Positions 9,279 through 18,167 are shown, counted from the stretch's first letter. The stretch is 36,719 bases of DNA from Oscillospiraceae bacterium (GCA_017537165.1 JAFYLI010000155.1:1-36719); one strand, 5' to 3'. Notes: a model not told the origin generated them from the sequence alone. Numbers and translations are program-made.

Positions 9279-10190
9279 ATGGGCTTTTTCAGCAAAATCA
9301 AAGAAGGCCTTGCCAAAACAAGGAACAATATAAGCAACCAGCTCCACGGTATGTTTGACAGCTTCACCGGAGCAAATGACGAATTTTTCGACGAACTTGA
9401 AGAAACTCTCATTCTTGCCGACGTAGGCGTTGAGATAGCCACCGATTGCGTGGACAAGCTTCGTGAGATCGTTAAGAAGAACGGTATCCGCGGCGGAGAA
9501 GAGATAAAGGCAGAACTTGCCAAAATCCTCGGCGAGATAGTAGCCTTTGAAGATAACTCCATCAAAGTTGATACCAAGCCTTCCATCATCCTTGTTATCG
9601 GCGTAAACGGTGTTGGCAAGACCACTACCATAGGTAAGCTGGCTACCCGCTACGTTAAGGAAGGAAAGAAAGTCCTGCTCTGCGCAGGTGATACTTTCCG
9701 CGCAGCAGCTGCCGAGCAGCTGACTATTTGGGCGCAGAGAGCGGGAGCAGACATTGTAAAGCACGAGGAAGGCTCCGACCCCGGCGCTGTCATCTATGAC
9801 GGTATTGCCGCAGCTAAGGCCAGAGGTGCCGATGTCATTATCTGCGATACCGCAGGCCGCCTGCACAACAAGCAGAACCTAATGAACGAGCTTGCCAAGA
9901 TCAACCGAATCATTGACCGTGAGCTGCCCGATTCTGTTCGTGAGAATCTGCTGGTCATTGATGCCACTACAGGCCAGAACGGCCTTATTCAGGCAAAGCA
10001 GTTCTCCAATGCAGCCAACATCACCGGCCTTGTTCTTACCAAGCTGGACGGAACTGCCCGCGGCGGTATCGTATTTGCCGTATGCGGAGAACTCAGCATT
10101 CCCGTTAAGCTGGTAGGCGTAGGCGAAAAGGCCGAGGATCTTATCGATTTCGACGGTGATGATTTTGTGAGGGCGCTGCTTGATGAGTAA
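9279..10190 (+). CDS. ftsY: Signal recognition particle receptor FtsY
   Basis: SRP receptor GTPase that docks ribosome-SRP complexes at the membrane SecYEG channel. The chosen start, MGFFSKIKEG at 9279, has GGAGG 6 nt upstream and gives 303 residues. The frame is open further upstream, but those residues do not resemble the family. Motifs: P-loop GVNGVGKTTT (from residue 108), DTAGR (from 190), TKLDGTARGG (from 254). It has the short Gram-positive form, lacking the long acidic A domain of E. coli FtsY. It overlaps rdgB by 8 nt. Confidence 0.97.
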   Translation: MGFFSKIKEGLAKTRNNISNQLHGMFDSFTGANDEFFDELEETLILADVGVEIATDCVDKLREIVKKNGIRGGEEIKAELAKILGEIVAFEDNSIKVDTKPSIILVIGVNGVGKTTTIGKLATRYVKEGKKVLLCAGDTFRAAAAEQLTIWAQRAGADIVKHEEGSDPGAVIYDGIAAAKARGADVIICDTAGRLHNKQNLMNELAKINRIIDRELPDSVRENLLVIDATTGQNGLIQAKQFSNAANITGLVLTKLDGTARGGIVFAVCGELSIPVKLVGVGEKAEDLIDFDGDDFVRALLDE

Positions 10191-10791
10191 CTTGAGATTT
10201 GTGCTTGCCAGCAATAACAAAGGTAAGCTGAAGGAAATGAGAGAGATCCTCTCCGAGCTGGGCATAGAAGTAATGTCCCAGCAGGAGGCAGGCATTGCTT
10301 CCGAACCTGAAGAGGACGGTACCACTTTTGAAGAGAATGCCATAATCAAGGCAAGAGCTGCCATGGAGGCTTCGAGCCTGCCTGCTATTGCCGACGATTC
10401 CGGTATAGCGGTTGAAGCTCTTAACGGCGAGCCCGGAATTTATTCCGCCCGTTACGGTGATTGCGGCTCCGACGAAGAAAGAGTGGAGTATCTGCTTAAA
10501 AATATGGAAAACGAGGAACATCGCGCTGCGAAATTCGTCTCATCTATAGCAGTTGCTTTTCCAAACGGCGATGTGCTGACCACCATCGGAGAGTGCCACG
10601 GCACTTTGACTTACGCTCCCGTGGGCGAAAACGGCTTCGGCTACGATCCCATTTTCTATATGGAGCAGTTCGGACGTACCCTTGCTCAGGTCAGCCCAGA
10701 AGAAAAGAACGGTGTTTCCCACAGAGGAAGAGCACTGAGAGCAATGAAAGAAAAACTTACGGAATATTTTAAGGAGAATACTATATGCTGA
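10183..10791 (+). CDS. rdgB: RdgB/HAM1 family non-canonical purine NTP pyrophosphatase
   Basis: House-cleaning enzyme hydrolysing dITP, ITP and XTP to monophosphates, which prevents their incorporation into nucleic acids. It has 202 residues. The N-terminal LASNNKGKLKEM motif binds the triphosphate. DDSGIAVEALNGEPG holds the catalytic acidic residues, and ENGFGYDPIF and SHRGRAL are the conserved C-terminal substrate motifs. The ATG at 10183 is preferred to the in-frame TTG at 10180. It overlaps ftsY by 8 nt and yhbY by 7 nt, so it is translationally linked on both sides. Confidence 0.96.
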   Translation: MSNLRFVLASNNKGKLKEMREILSELGIEVMSQQEAGIASEPEEDGTTFEENAIIKARAAMEASSLPAIADDSGIAVEALNGEPGIYSARYGDCGSDEERVEYLLKNMENEEHRAAKFVSSIAVAFPNGDVLTTIGECHGTLTYAPVGENGFGYDPIFYMEQFGRTLAQVSPEEKNGVSHRGRALRAMKEKLTEYFKENTIC

Positions 10792-11078
10792 CAAGCAAAC
10801 AGAGAGCACAGCTCCGCGCCCTTGCCAACGGCGAGGATACTATCGTATATATCGGTAAGAGCGGAGTTACCGAAAATGTTGTCAAGCAGGCAGCTGACGC
10901 ACTAAAGGCCCGCGAACTTATCAAGTGTAAGGTTCAGGAAAACTCCCTTCTCAGTGCCCGTGAAGCTTGCGACGAGCTTGCCGCTCAGACCGGCGCAGAA
11001 GGTGTGCAGGTTATCGGCAGCCGCTTCGTTATCTATAAGAAAAACGACGAGGACCCCAAGATAAAGCTGGTTAAGTAA
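10785..11078 (+). CDS. yhbY: CRM-domain RNA-binding protein, YhbY family
   Basis: A 97-residue single CRM domain associated with pre-50S ribosomal particles in bacteria. MLTSKQRAQLRALA is the usual beginning, and the GKSG loop at residues 24-27 is the GxxG RNA-contact motif of the fold. The order yhbY-nadD-yqeK-rsfS matches the Bacillus yqeI-nadD-yqeK-yqeL cluster. A good AAGGAG ribosome binding site lies within the end of rdgB. Its role in ribosome assembly is inferred from the family. Confidence 0.95.
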   Translation: MLTSKQRAQLRALANGEDTIVYIGKSGVTENVVKQAADALKARELIKCKVQENSLLSAREACDELAAQTGAEGVQVIGSRFVIYKKNDEDPKIKLVK

Positions 11079-11109
11079 AAGAGAAAACCCCGATACAGGA
11101 GGTTGAGAT

Positions 11110-12285
11110 ATGAAAATCGGCATATACGGCGGAACATTCAATCCCCCTCATGCAGGACATGTAAAGGCTGCGGGCGATGCGGTTAAGGCGCTGAACCTTG
11201 ATAAACTGTTGGTCATCCCAACCGCTACACCTCCCCACAAGGAATTGCCAGAAGGTTCTGCACCTGCGGAAAAACGCCTGGAGATGGCACAGATTGCCTT
11301 TGGCGAAGTTGATAAGGCAGAAGTTTGCGATATAGAGCTTGCCCGCGGCGGCAGGAGCTATACCGTGGACACTGTTGCTGCGCTTAAGGAGCAGTATCCC
11401 GGGGACGAACTGTGGATCATCATGGGCGGTGATATGTTCTTTGGCTTGACCGGATGGTACAAGTTTGAAACTCTGCTTACTCAGGTAGGGTTTGCCGTGG
11501 CCGATAGGGCAGACGAGTCGGAGAAACTGCAGGAATACGCCGAGCATATGCGCCGTGAGCTTGGCGCAAAGGTGGAGTTCATTCCCGAGCGCCCGGTGGA
11601 GATATCCTCCACTGAGCTGCGCCGACTGCTGGAAAATGCAGAGGGCATGGAGCTGCTTTCTCCCGAGGTCTACGCCTACATCATAAAGAACCGACTGTAC
11701 GGCGCGAAAGCTCAGCTTGATTGGCTGAGAGCAAAAGCGATAAATCTGCTTGCTCCTAAGCGTGTTCCTCACGTGCTGGGTTGTGAGCAGGAGGCAGTGC
11801 GCCTTGCGCAGCGCTGGGGCGAAGATGTTTATTCGGCCGCGGCGGCGGGCATACTGCATGATATAACCAAAAAATGCAGCGCAAATGAACAGTTGATATT
11901 GTGTGAAAAATATGGTACAGTAACAGACGCGCTTGAGCTGGAGTCACCCAAGCTGCTCCACTCCAAGACGGCTGCAGATATGGCATGGGACGAATTCGGT
12001 ATCTCCCCCGAAGTTCGCGAAGCTATCCGCTGGCATACTACGGGACGGGCTGACATGACCATGCTGGAGAAGATAATTTACATAGCGGATTATATGGAGC
12101 CCAACAGAGATTTCGAAGGCGTGGACGAGCTGCGTAGACTTGCCTATGAAGACATAGACATGGCGCTGCGATTGGGTCTGCGAATGAGTATGGAGGATAT
12201 GGAGGCGCGCAGAATAGTGCCTCATCCCAGATCTTTGGGCGCATTGGAATACATAGAGAGGCGTCTTGAAGAACGCGGACTCTGA
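11110..12285 (+). CDS. nadD: Fused nicotinate-nucleotide adenylyltransferase / YqeK-type HD hydrolase
   Basis: A single 391-residue frame joins two proteins that are separate neighbours in Bacillus. Residues 1 to about 198 are NadD (NAD synthesis, NaMN to NaAD), with GGTFNPPHAGH at 7-17 and ISSTELR at 165-171. Residues from about 205 to the end are a YqeK HD domain, with metal-ligand candidates H221, H250-D251 (GILHDITKK), H284, H309 and D327. YqeK family members hydrolyse diadenosine tetraphosphate to ADP. There is no internal stop or obvious internal restart at the join. AGGAGG precedes the start by 7 nt. Confidence 0.94.
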   Translation: MKIGIYGGTFNPPHAGHVKAAGDAVKALNLDKLLVIPTATPPHKELPEGSAPAEKRLEMAQIAFGEVDKAEVCDIELARGGRSYTVDTVAALKEQYPGDELWIIMGGDMFFGLTGWYKFETLLTQVGFAVADRADESEKLQEYAEHMRRELGAKVEFIPERPVEISSTELRRLLENAEGMELLSPEVYAYIIKNRLYGAKAQLDWLRAKAINLLAPKRVPHVLGCEQEAVRLAQRWGEDVYSAAAAGILHDITKKCSANEQLILCEKYGTVTDALELESPKLLHSKTAADMAWDEFGISPEVREAIRWHTTGRADMTMLEKIIYIADYMEPNRDFEGVDELRRLAYEDIDMALRLGLRMSMEDMEARRIVPHPRSLGALEYIERRLEERGL

Positions 12286-12310
12286 CCCTTGGAGGGAGTG
12301 GAAAAAAACT

Positions 12311-13900
12311 ATGAAACTTTTTGGCAATTCTAAAAAGAAGACGAGCAGCGCAAAAAGCGCTTCAGTGAAAGAGAAAAGCAGCAAGCCCGCCAGCAAGAAG
12401 GCTGCCGAGAGCGGCAGCAAGGGCGGTCTCATAGGAATGCTGGCCAAGCGCCGCATAGAGAAGGCCAAGGCTGCTATCGATAACGAGGACTATCGCCTTC
12501 GTACCCCTGAAGAGCGCAAGCGCATAGAAGAAGAGATTGAAAGATATCAGCGCCGCAAGGTAACAGGTCGTCTGGTGGCTGTTATAATAATAGTTCTGCT
12601 TGCGGTGGCTGCGATCGTATTTTATAAGAATACGGTAGTTCCACCCAGCGTTGCACCCACACCCACACCCAGCGGTACAGTGGCACCCAGCCCCGAGGCA
12701 ACTCCGGGTACTGAAGTAGAAAACACGCCGGAACCCACTCCCGTGGTGGAGAACGTACGTCAGGATGGCATGTATACATTCCTGCTGGTTGGTAACGATC
12801 AGGGCTACGGCAACACCGATACACTGATAGTCGGACGTCTTGATACCAAGAATCACAAGCTCAACCTTATAAGCATCCCCCGTGATACCATGGTAAACGT
12901 AGAGTGGCCCGTAAAAAAGGTCAACACCATTCAGGCATTCAGTGACAATGGTATCGAAGGTTTGATAGACGGTATTTCTGACCTCCTTGGTTTCAGAGTA
13001 GATAGCTATATCAGCGTAAACCTTAAGGGCTTTAAGGCTCTTGTTCAGGCTATAGGCGGCGTCTATTTCGACGTTCCTCAGGATATGAAGTACGTGGATC
13101 CTACTCAGAATCTCGTCATTGACATTTCTGAAGGCTATCAGCTGCTCACTCCCGAGCAGGCTGAAGGCGTTGTCCGCTTCCGCAGCGGATACGTTGCAGG
13201 CGATATCAAGAGAATTGAAGTTCAGCAGGCCTTCCTCATGGCTCTTGCAAAGCAGTGCCTGTCCATGAACAATCTTGCAAGCAGCATTGACGACTATGCC
13301 GAGATATTCAAAACCTACGTTACTACCGACCTCACCATCGGTAATATCGTATGGTACGGTCAGGAGATACTCAAGCTGTCTCCTTCAGATATCACTTTCG
13401 CAACTCTGCCCGAGAATTATAATGACAGTGTAAGAGGCTTGTCCTACTGCACTATTTATCTGGATCGCTGGGTATCTATGATCAACAGCTCCCTCAATCC
13501 TTACGTTGCACCTATAAAGGCAGAGAACCTCAATGTTCTTACCCGCGATGAAAACGGCAACCTTTACGCTACTTCCGGAGCTATTGCAGGTGGCTATGAG
13601 TCTTTCTATGACAACACTCGCCCTGTAACTCCTGCGGAAAAGGAAGAAGATGAACCCCAGCAGAGCGGCGGAGAAACTTCGGAACCCACTCCCGAGACTA
13701 CTCCCGAACCTACTCCCGAGGTTACCGCAGAACCCAGCCCCGAACCCAGCGAAGAACCCAAACCCTCTGAGAGCCCTGAGCCCTCTGAGGAACCTGAACC
13801 CAGCGAAGAACCCGAACCTTCCGAGGAGCCTGAACCCGGTGAAGAACCTGAGGAAGAAAGCGGTGGCCTTGGCGGTGGCAGCCCCACCGATCTATGGTAA
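12311..13900 (+). CDS. LytR-CpsA-Psr (LCP) family cell-wall glycopolymer transferase
   Basis: LCP enzymes attach teichoic-acid-like or other glycopolymers to peptidoglycan outside the cell. The ATG at 12311 gives 529 residues; an open extension upstream lies inside the previous gene and lacks family support. Order: Lys/Ser-rich cytoplasmic tail (1 to about 85), one membrane helix (about 88-108), a Pro/Thr linker, then the LCP domain (about 155-330). The domain shows FLLVGND, the DTLIVGRLD-like strand, ISIPRDT and VRFRSGY followed by DIKRIEVQQ. The last 80 or so residues are Pro/Glu/Ser repeats. It sits between yqeK and rsfS, a placement seen in some Clostridia. Confidence 0.93.
   Translation: MKLFGNSKKKTSSAKSASVKEKSSKPASKKAAESGSKGGLIGMLAKRRIEKAKAAIDNEDYRLRTPEERKRIEEEIERYQRRKVTGRLVAVIIIVLLAVAAIVFYKNTVVPPSVAPTPTPSGTVAPSPEATPGTEVENTPEPTPVVENVRQDGMYTFLLVGNDQGYGNTDTLIVGRLDTKNHKLNLISIPRDTMVNVEWPVKKVNTIQAFSDNGIEGLIDGISDLLGFRVDSYISVNLKGFKALVQAIGGVYFDVPQDMKYVDPTQNLVIDISEGYQLLTPEQAEGVVRFRSGYVAGDIKRIEVQQAFLMALAKQCLSMNNLASSIDDYAEIFKTYVTTDLTIGNIVWYGQEILKLSPSDITFATLPENYNDSVRGLSYCTIYLDRWVSMINSSLNPYVAPIKAENLNVLTRDENGNLYATSGAIAGGYESFYDNTRPVTPAEKEEDEPQQSGGETSEPTPETTPEPTPEVTAEPSPEPSEEPKPSESPEPSEEPEPSEEPEPSEEPEPGEEPEEESGGLGGGSPTDLW
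13680..13857 (+). repeat. Pro-Glu-rich repeat coding tract in the LCP gene
   Basis: Degenerate repeats encode EPTPE units and then about four copies of EPSEEP/EPGEEP. The same amino acids are coded with mixed synonyms (GAA/GAG, CCC/CCT, AGC/TCC/TCT), so the repeat is kept at protein rather than DNA level. Such acidic proline-rich tails typically span or decorate the cell wall (inference). Confidence 0.8.
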
Positions 13901-13926
13901 GGCGCTAATATAAAGGAGATAATCAA

Positions 13927-14292
13927 ATGATCAGTACAAAAGAAGTAATGGAAAATATCGTAATGGCGCTGGACTCCAAGAAGGCCAGAAACATTACCGT
14001 TCTCCAGACCGGCGATATCACCGTGCTTGCAGACTACTTCGTTATCTGCACTGCAGGTTCCACCAGCCAGATCAAGAGCCTTTCCGATGAAGCAGGCAGA
14101 AAGCTCACCGAGCTAGGCGAAGCTCCCCGCAGAGTCGAGGGTTATCGTGACGGCGGTTGGGTCCTCATGGACTTCGGCTGTGTTATCGTCCATATATTCC
14201 TTGAGGAAGCCCGTGGCTTCTATGACCTGGAACGTCTTTGGGGCGATGCTCCCGAAGTTGATATCAATTATCTGACCATACCTAATGAATAA
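13927..14292 (+). CDS. rsfS: Ribosome silencing factor RsfS
   Basis: Binds ribosomal protein L14 on the 50S subunit and blocks joining with 30S when nutrients run low. The 121 residues match the usual length. Recognisable stretches are ADYFVICTAGSTSQIKSL near the middle, GYRDGGWVLMDFG, and VIVHIFLEEARGFYDLERLW near the end, all characteristic of the RsfS/DUF143/Iojap family. AAAGGAG lies 8 nt before the start. It follows the LCP gene by 26 nt and precedes leuS by 21 nt, so it is probably in the same transcript. Confidence 0.96.
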   Translation: MISTKEVMENIVMALDSKKARNITVLQTGDITVLADYFVICTAGSTSQIKSLSDEAGRKLTELGEAPRRVEGYRDGGWVLMDFGCVIVHIFLEEARGFYDLERLWGDAPEVDINYLTIPNE

Positions 14293-14313
14293 ATAGAAGG
14301 AAGTATTGCAACC

Positions 14314-16731
14314 ATGAAATACGAATTCCATAAAATTGAAAGCAAGTGGCAGAAGAAGTGGATGGATGAGAAGGTTTTCGCTGCTCAGAACGGCGGCGAC
14401 AAGCCCAAGTATTTTACTCTCGTTGAGTTCCCTTATCCCTCCGGCAACGGTCTCCACGTAGGCCACGCCCGTCCTTACACCGCAATGGACGTAGTGTCCC
14501 GTAAGAAGAGAATGGACGGCTACAATGTTCTCTTCCCCATTGGTTACGACGCTTTCGGTCTGCCCACCGAAAACTTTGCTATCAAGAACCACATCCACCC
14601 CAAGCTGGTTACCGAGAAGAACGTAAACCACTTCCGTGAACAGCTTATTAGCCTCGGATACAGCTTCGACTGGGACAGAGAGATCTGTACCACCGATCCT
14701 GAGTATTATAAGTGGACTCAGTGGATCTTCCTTCAGCTTTTCAAGAAAGGTTTGGCATATAAGGCAAAGATGCCCGTTAACTGGTGTACCTCCTGCAAGT
14801 GCGTTCTTGCAAACGAAGAGGTCGTTGACAATGCTTGCGAGCGCTGCGGCAGCCCCGTTGTTCGCCGCGAGAAGAGCCAGTGGATGCTGAAGATCACCGA
14901 GTACGCTCAGCGTCTTATCGATGATCTGGATGATCTGGACTTCATTGAGCGCGTAAAGATCCAGCAGCGTAACTGGATCGGCCGCTCCACCGGTGCTGAA
15001 ATCGACTTCGAGACCACTGCCGGCGATAAGCTTCGCGTATTCTCCACCCGCCCCGATACTATTTTCGGCGCTACTTATATGGTTATCTCTCCCGAGCACG
15101 CAATGCTCGATAAGTGGATGGAATCTCTGGAGAACGCGGAAGAAGTCAAGGCATATAAGGCTCTGGCTGCCGGTAAGTCCGACTTTGAGCGTACCGAGCT
15201 CAACAAGGAAAAGACCGGCGTAACCCTCAAGGGTGTTTCTGCTATCAATCCCGTAACCGGCGAAAACATTGCCATCTGCGTTTCCGACTACGTTCTTGCC
15301 ACCTACGGCACCGGTGCTATCATGGCTGTTCCCGGCCACGATGAGCGCGACTGGGAGTATGCCAAGAAGTTTGGCTTCCCCATTATCGAGGTAGTTAAGG
15401 GCGGCAACGTTGAAGAAGCTGCATATACCGATACCGAAGACGGCGTCATGGTAAACTCCGGCTTCCTTGACGGTATGCATGTTACCGAGGCAAAGAAGAC
15501 CATCACCAAGTGGCTTGCTGACAAGGGCATCGGCACCGAGAAGGTCAACTACAAGCTCCGCGACTGGGTATTCTCCCGTCAGCGTTATTGGGGCGAGCCC
15601 ATTCCCGTAATCCATTGCGAGAAGTGCGGCTATGTTCCCATGGATGAGAGCCAGCTGCCCCTGCTCCTGCCTGAGGTTGATTCTTATGAGCCTACCGATA
15701 ACGGCGAATCTCCCATCGCAAAGATGAGAGACTGGGTAGAGACCACCTGCCCCTGCTGCGGTGGCCCTGCAGAGCGCGAGACCGATACCATGCCTCAGTG
15801 GGCCGGCTCCAGCTGGTACTTCCTGCGCTATATGGATCCCAAGAACGATGAGGCTCTCGCTTCCGAAGAGGCTCTCAAGTATTGGAACTGCGTAGACTGG
15901 TATAACGGCGGTATGGAGCACACCACTCTGCACCTGCTCTACTCCCGCTTCTGGCATAAGTTCCTTTATGACATCGGCGTAGTTCCCACCAAGGAGCCTT
16001 ACGCAAAGCGTTCCAGCCACGGCATGATCCTTGGCGAGGGCGGCGAGAAGATGTCCAAGTCCCGCGGCAACGTTGTTAACCCCACCGACATTATCAATCA
16101 GTACGGCGCCGATACCATGCGTCTGTATATCATGTTCATTGGCGACTTCGAAAAGGCTGCTCCCTGGTCCAGCGATGCTGTAAAGGGCTGCAAGCGTTTC
16201 CTTGACCGTATCTGGAATCTTGGCCAGCAGGCAAAGGGTGCCACTGGCGAGGAATACTCCAAGGAGAACGAAGCCTCCATTCACAGAACCATCAAGAAGG
16301 TCAACGATGACATTCTCGATATGAAGTTCAATACCGGTATTGCCGCTCTTATGAGCCTGGTAAACGAGTTCTACGATAAGGGCGTAAGCCGCGGCGACAT
16401 GAAGGCTTTGCTTCTCATGCTCTCTCCCTATGCTCCCCACATCGCAGAGGAAATTTGGGAGATCCTTGGCTTCAAGGGTATGTGCTGCACTCAGGCATGG
16501 CCCGAGTACGATGAGAGCAAGACTGTTGAGGCAGAAAAGACCATGGCAGTTCAGGTTAACGGTAAGCTCCGTTCTACCATCACCGTTGCTACCGATTCTG
16601 ACGATCAGGCTGTTATCGATGCTGCTTGTGCCGATCCCAAAATTGCAAAGATGATGGAAGGCATGCAGCTTGTAAAGACCATCGTTGTAAAGAACAAGCT
16701 GGTCAACCTTATTTTGAAGCCTCAGGCATAA
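14314..16731 (+). CDS. leuS: Leucyl-tRNA synthetase
   Basis: Class I synthetase that charges tRNA-Leu. It is 805 residues, the usual bacterial length. The HIGH-type motif is HVGH at residues 48-51, and the KMSKS loop is at 579-583 (EKMSKSRGN). Between them are the CP1 editing domain ([13 protein letters not shown]) and a cysteine cluster (CTSCKC...CERCG). [19 protein letters not shown] is a family block. The C-terminal anticodon-binding and tRNA-contact domains end in LILKPQA. No terminator is visible before the rpsU promoter. Confidence 0.98.
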   Translation: MKYEFHKIESKWQKKWMDEKVFAAQNGGDKPKYFTLVEFPYPSGNGLHVGHARPYTAMDVVSRKKRMDGYNVLFPIGYDAFGLPTENFAIKNHIHPKLVTEKNVNHFREQLISLGYSFDWDREICTTDPEYYKWTQWIFLQLFKKGLAYKAKMPVNWCTSCKCVLANEEVVDNACERCGSPVVRREKSQWMLKITEYAQRLIDDLDDLDFIERVKIQQRNWIGRSTGAEIDFETTAGDKLRVFSTRPDTIFGATYMVISPEHAMLDKWMESLENAEEVKAYKALAAGKSDFERTELNKEKTGVTLKGVSAINPVTGENIAICVSDYVLATYGTGAIMAVPGHDERDWEYAKKFGFPIIEVVKGGNVEEAAYTDTEDGVMVNSGFLDGMHVTEAKKTITKWLADKGIGTEKVNYKLRDWVFSRQRYWGEPIPVIHCEKCGYVPMDESQLPLLLPEVDSYEPTDNGESPIAKMRDWVETTCPCCGGPAERETDTMPQWAGSSWYFLRYMDPKNDEALASEEALKYWNCVDWYNGGMEHTTLHLLYSRFWHKFLYDIGVVPTKEPYAKRSSHGMILGEGGEKMSKSRGNVVNPTDIINQYGADTMRLYIMFIGDFEKAAPWSSDAVKGCKRFLDRIWNLGQQAKGATGEEYSKENEASIHRTIKKVNDDILDMKFNTGIAALMSLVNEFYDKGVSRGDMKALLLMLSPYAPHIAEEIWEILGFKGMCCTQAWPEYDESKTVEAEKTMAVQVNGKLRSTITVATDSDDQAVIDAACADPKIAKMMEGMQLVKTIVVKNKLVNLILKPQA

Positions 16732-16748
16732 TAAAGGGTAAATACCTA

Positions 16749-16777
16749 TTGACAATAGCTCTGCTATGCAGTATAAT
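16749..16777 (+). promoter_or_regulatory. Perfect consensus sigma-A promoter for rpsU
   Basis: TTGACA (16749-16754), exactly 17 nt, then TATAAT (16772-16777). Both hexamers match consensus at every position. The predicted start near 16784 leaves a leader of about 60 nt. That leader has a possible small CGCC/GGCG stem (16810-16825) and a strong GGAGGGAGGG ribosome binding site. Confidence 0.9.
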
Positions 16778-16844
16778 ACTGAGCGTTAAAGCCGAATGAG
16801 GCCCTTGAGCGCCGGCATAAGGCGTATTGGAGGGAGGGAAATAA

Positions 16845-17030
16845 ATGTCTGAAGTTAGAGTAAAGGAAAACGAGTCCCTTGACAGCGCGCTGAAAAGATT
16901 TAAGAGAAACTGTGCTAAGGCTGGTGTTCTTTCCGATCTGAGAAAGAAGGAGTACTACCAGAGCCCCAGCGTTAAGCGCCGCAAGAAGTCTGAGGCCGCA
17001 AGAAAGAATAAGAATAAGAGATACTATTAA
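16845..17030 (+). CDS. rpsU: 30S ribosomal protein S21
   Basis: A 61-residue highly basic small-subunit protein involved in early initiation and mRNA binding. It begins [21 protein letters not shown], the family signature, and ends in a Lys/Arg-rich helix ([17 protein letters not shown]). It is monocistronic, with its own perfect promoter upstream and a hairpin terminator 12 nt downstream of the stop. This suggests supply independent of the S10-spc-alpha operon. Confidence 0.97.
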   Translation: MSEVRVKENESLDSALKRFKRNCAKAGVLSDLRKKEYYQSPSVKRRKKSEAARKNKNKRYY

Positions 17031-17042
17031 TTCTTATAGATT

Positions 17043-17070
17043 AAGAGGTCGCCATAAGGCGACCTCTTTG
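17043..17070 (+). terminator. Intrinsic terminator after rpsU
   Basis: A perfect 11-bp stem AAGAGGTCGCC / GGCGACCTCTT with an ATAA loop, followed by a short, interrupted T tract (TGTCGT). The T tract is weak, so read-through into the next gene, which has no obvious promoter of its own, is likely. Confidence 0.7.
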
Positions 17071-17088
17071 TCGTATGGAGATGCTGCT

Positions 17089-17943
17089 ATGCTTTATGAA
17101 TGTCATGCTCATATAATGCTGGACGGAGTAAGCCAGAAGGACGCTCAAAGCCGTCATGCAAACGGCCCGGATGAAAGCTGGGTGCGTGCGAAACTGGAAG
17201 AGTATAAAGCGGCGTGTGTCGGCTATATCCGTGATGGCGGAGATAAGTTCGGAGTGTCTGTGCTTGCTGCGCGTATAGCGGGGGAGTACGGTATAACTTT
17301 TCGCACACCTTGCTTTGCCATTCACCGCAAAGGAAGATATGGCAATATGCTCGGCCATGCCTATGAAGATATGCGTGAATATCGCAACCTTGTCAGTGAA
17401 GTGAAAGAGCAGGGCGGCGATTTTATAAAAATAATGGCAACCGGTATTTTGGATTTCAATGAGTACGGTAAACTGACCAGCGAAGCTTTGGATGAAGCGG
17501 AGCTGGAGGAAATGGTGCGCATTGCTCACGGAGAAGGTTTTGCCGTAATGGCCCACTGCAACGGCGCGGACAATATCAAGGCAGCGGTAGCGGCAGGGGT
17601 AGACAGTATTGAGCACGGTTTCTACGCCGACGAGCAGGCGCTGGCTGATCTGGCTGCTTCAAATACAGTTCTCGTTCCGACCTTTGCGCCTATCTGCAAT
17701 CTTATCGGCAGAGGACTGTTTCACGACGATGTGCTGCGCCGCATTGCCGAACAGCACGCCCTTGATCTGGCGCGACTGAATTATATCGGCGGAGCGGCAG
17801 CTCCCGGCAGTGATGCAGGCGCAATGAACGTATACCACGGCGCGGGCATAAAGGATGAGTACGGATATATGAAAGCGGCTGTGTCCGATGATGCGCTGCG
17901 CGAAGGTGAAGGCTTGATAGAATTGCTGTTCCAAAGACGGTGA
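17089..17943 (+). CDS. Metal-dependent amidohydrolase family protein
   Basis: A 284-residue TIM-barrel hydrolase of the amidohydrolase superfamily. The HxH metal motif is at H6/H8 (ECHAHIMLDG). Further ligand-type residues are the Lys of FIKIMATG, the His of MAHCNG, the His of SIEHGFY and the Asp of PGSDAG. The chosen ATG has GGAG 8 nt upstream; an earlier in-frame TTG at 17068 lies inside the rpsU terminator and is unlikely. The protein resembles the imidazolonepropionase/prolidase-like branch, but the substrate cannot be told. It probably depends on read-through from rpsU. Confidence 0.88.
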   Translation: MLYECHAHIMLDGVSQKDAQSRHANGPDESWVRAKLEEYKAACVGYIRDGGDKFGVSVLAARIAGEYGITFRTPCFAIHRKGRYGNMLGHAYEDMREYRNLVSEVKEQGGDFIKIMATGILDFNEYGKLTSEALDEAELEEMVRIAHGEGFAVMAHCNGADNIKAAVAAGVDSIEHGFYADEQALADLAASNTVLVPTFAPICNLIGRGLFHDDVLRRIAEQHALDLARLNYIGGAAAPGSDAGAMNVYHGAGIKDEYGYMKAAVSDDALREGEGLIELLFQRR

Positions 17944-17952
17944 TATTTGTGC

Positions 17953-18030
17953 CCCTATATATTATATATGTATAGGAATTTACTCAAAAAAAGCTTTTTC
18001 GATGCTTACTACATATAATATATATGTATA
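17953..18030 (+). repeat. AT-rich paired palindromes with a 12-bp direct repeat
   Basis: The exact 12-mer TATATATGTATA occurs at 17963-17974 and 18019-18030. Each copy is the right half of an imperfect inverted repeat (17953-17975 with CCTATA...TATAGG ends; 18010-18028 with TACATAT...ATATGTA ends). A palindrome AAAAAGCTTTTT lies between them. A second short direct repeat CAAAATGCTG follows at 18035 and 18088. This could be an operator pair, an UP-type element or a hairpin end for the amidohydrolase mRNA; the function is unknown. Confidence 0.5.
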
Positions 18031-18133
18031 TTGTCAAAATGCTGCCAAAAACTACAAAAGAGCGGGTATATTATGGCCCCTTTAGGGCAAAATGCTGATT
18101 AATGAAATATCAAAGAAAAAATGAAAAAAATAG

Positions 18134-18162
18134 TTGACAATGTGCAACTTTTTTGGTAATCT
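18134..18162 (+). promoter_or_regulatory. Promoter of the S10-spc-alpha operon
   Basis: Consensus TTGACA (18134-18139), a 17-nt spacer, and TAATCT (18157-18162) preceded by TGG, an extended -10 element. An A/T-rich stretch directly upstream (GAAAAAATGAAAAAAATAG) could act as an UP element. This is the only strong promoter seen ahead of rpsJ. The predicted transcript starts near 18169. Confidence 0.75.
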
Positions 18163-18167
18163 ACAAG

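Noticed and set aside
12266-12310. Upstream-extended start for the LCP protein inside the nadD-yqeK end
   Set aside because: The extra residues are unlike the family and no ribosome binding site precedes them; the GGAGGGAG lies after this point.
13680-13857. Repeat tract considered as a CRISPR-like or DNA repeat array
   Set aside because: It is in frame inside the LCP gene and codes Pro-Glu repeats with variable codons; there are no spacers.
14113-16755. Very long minus-strand open frame opposite leuS and rsfS
   Set aside because: It mirrors leuS codon bias; the + strand protein has all leucyl-tRNA synthetase motifs, so the reverse frame is a shadow. The same applies to the long minus frames opposite smc, secY and rpoA.
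17068-17088. Earlier TTG start for the amidohydrolase
   Set aside because: It lies in the rpsU terminator stem and lacks a ribosome binding site; the ATG at 17089 has GGAG 8 nt upstream.
17953-17975. AT-rich inverted repeat as the terminator of the amidohydrolase
   Set aside because: The stem is almost all A-T and no T run follows, so it is listed only as a repeat.
18009-18037. Possible minus-strand promoter (TTGACA as TGTCAA at 18032)
   Set aside because: The -10 candidates at suitable spacing match poorly and no minus-strand gene follows.
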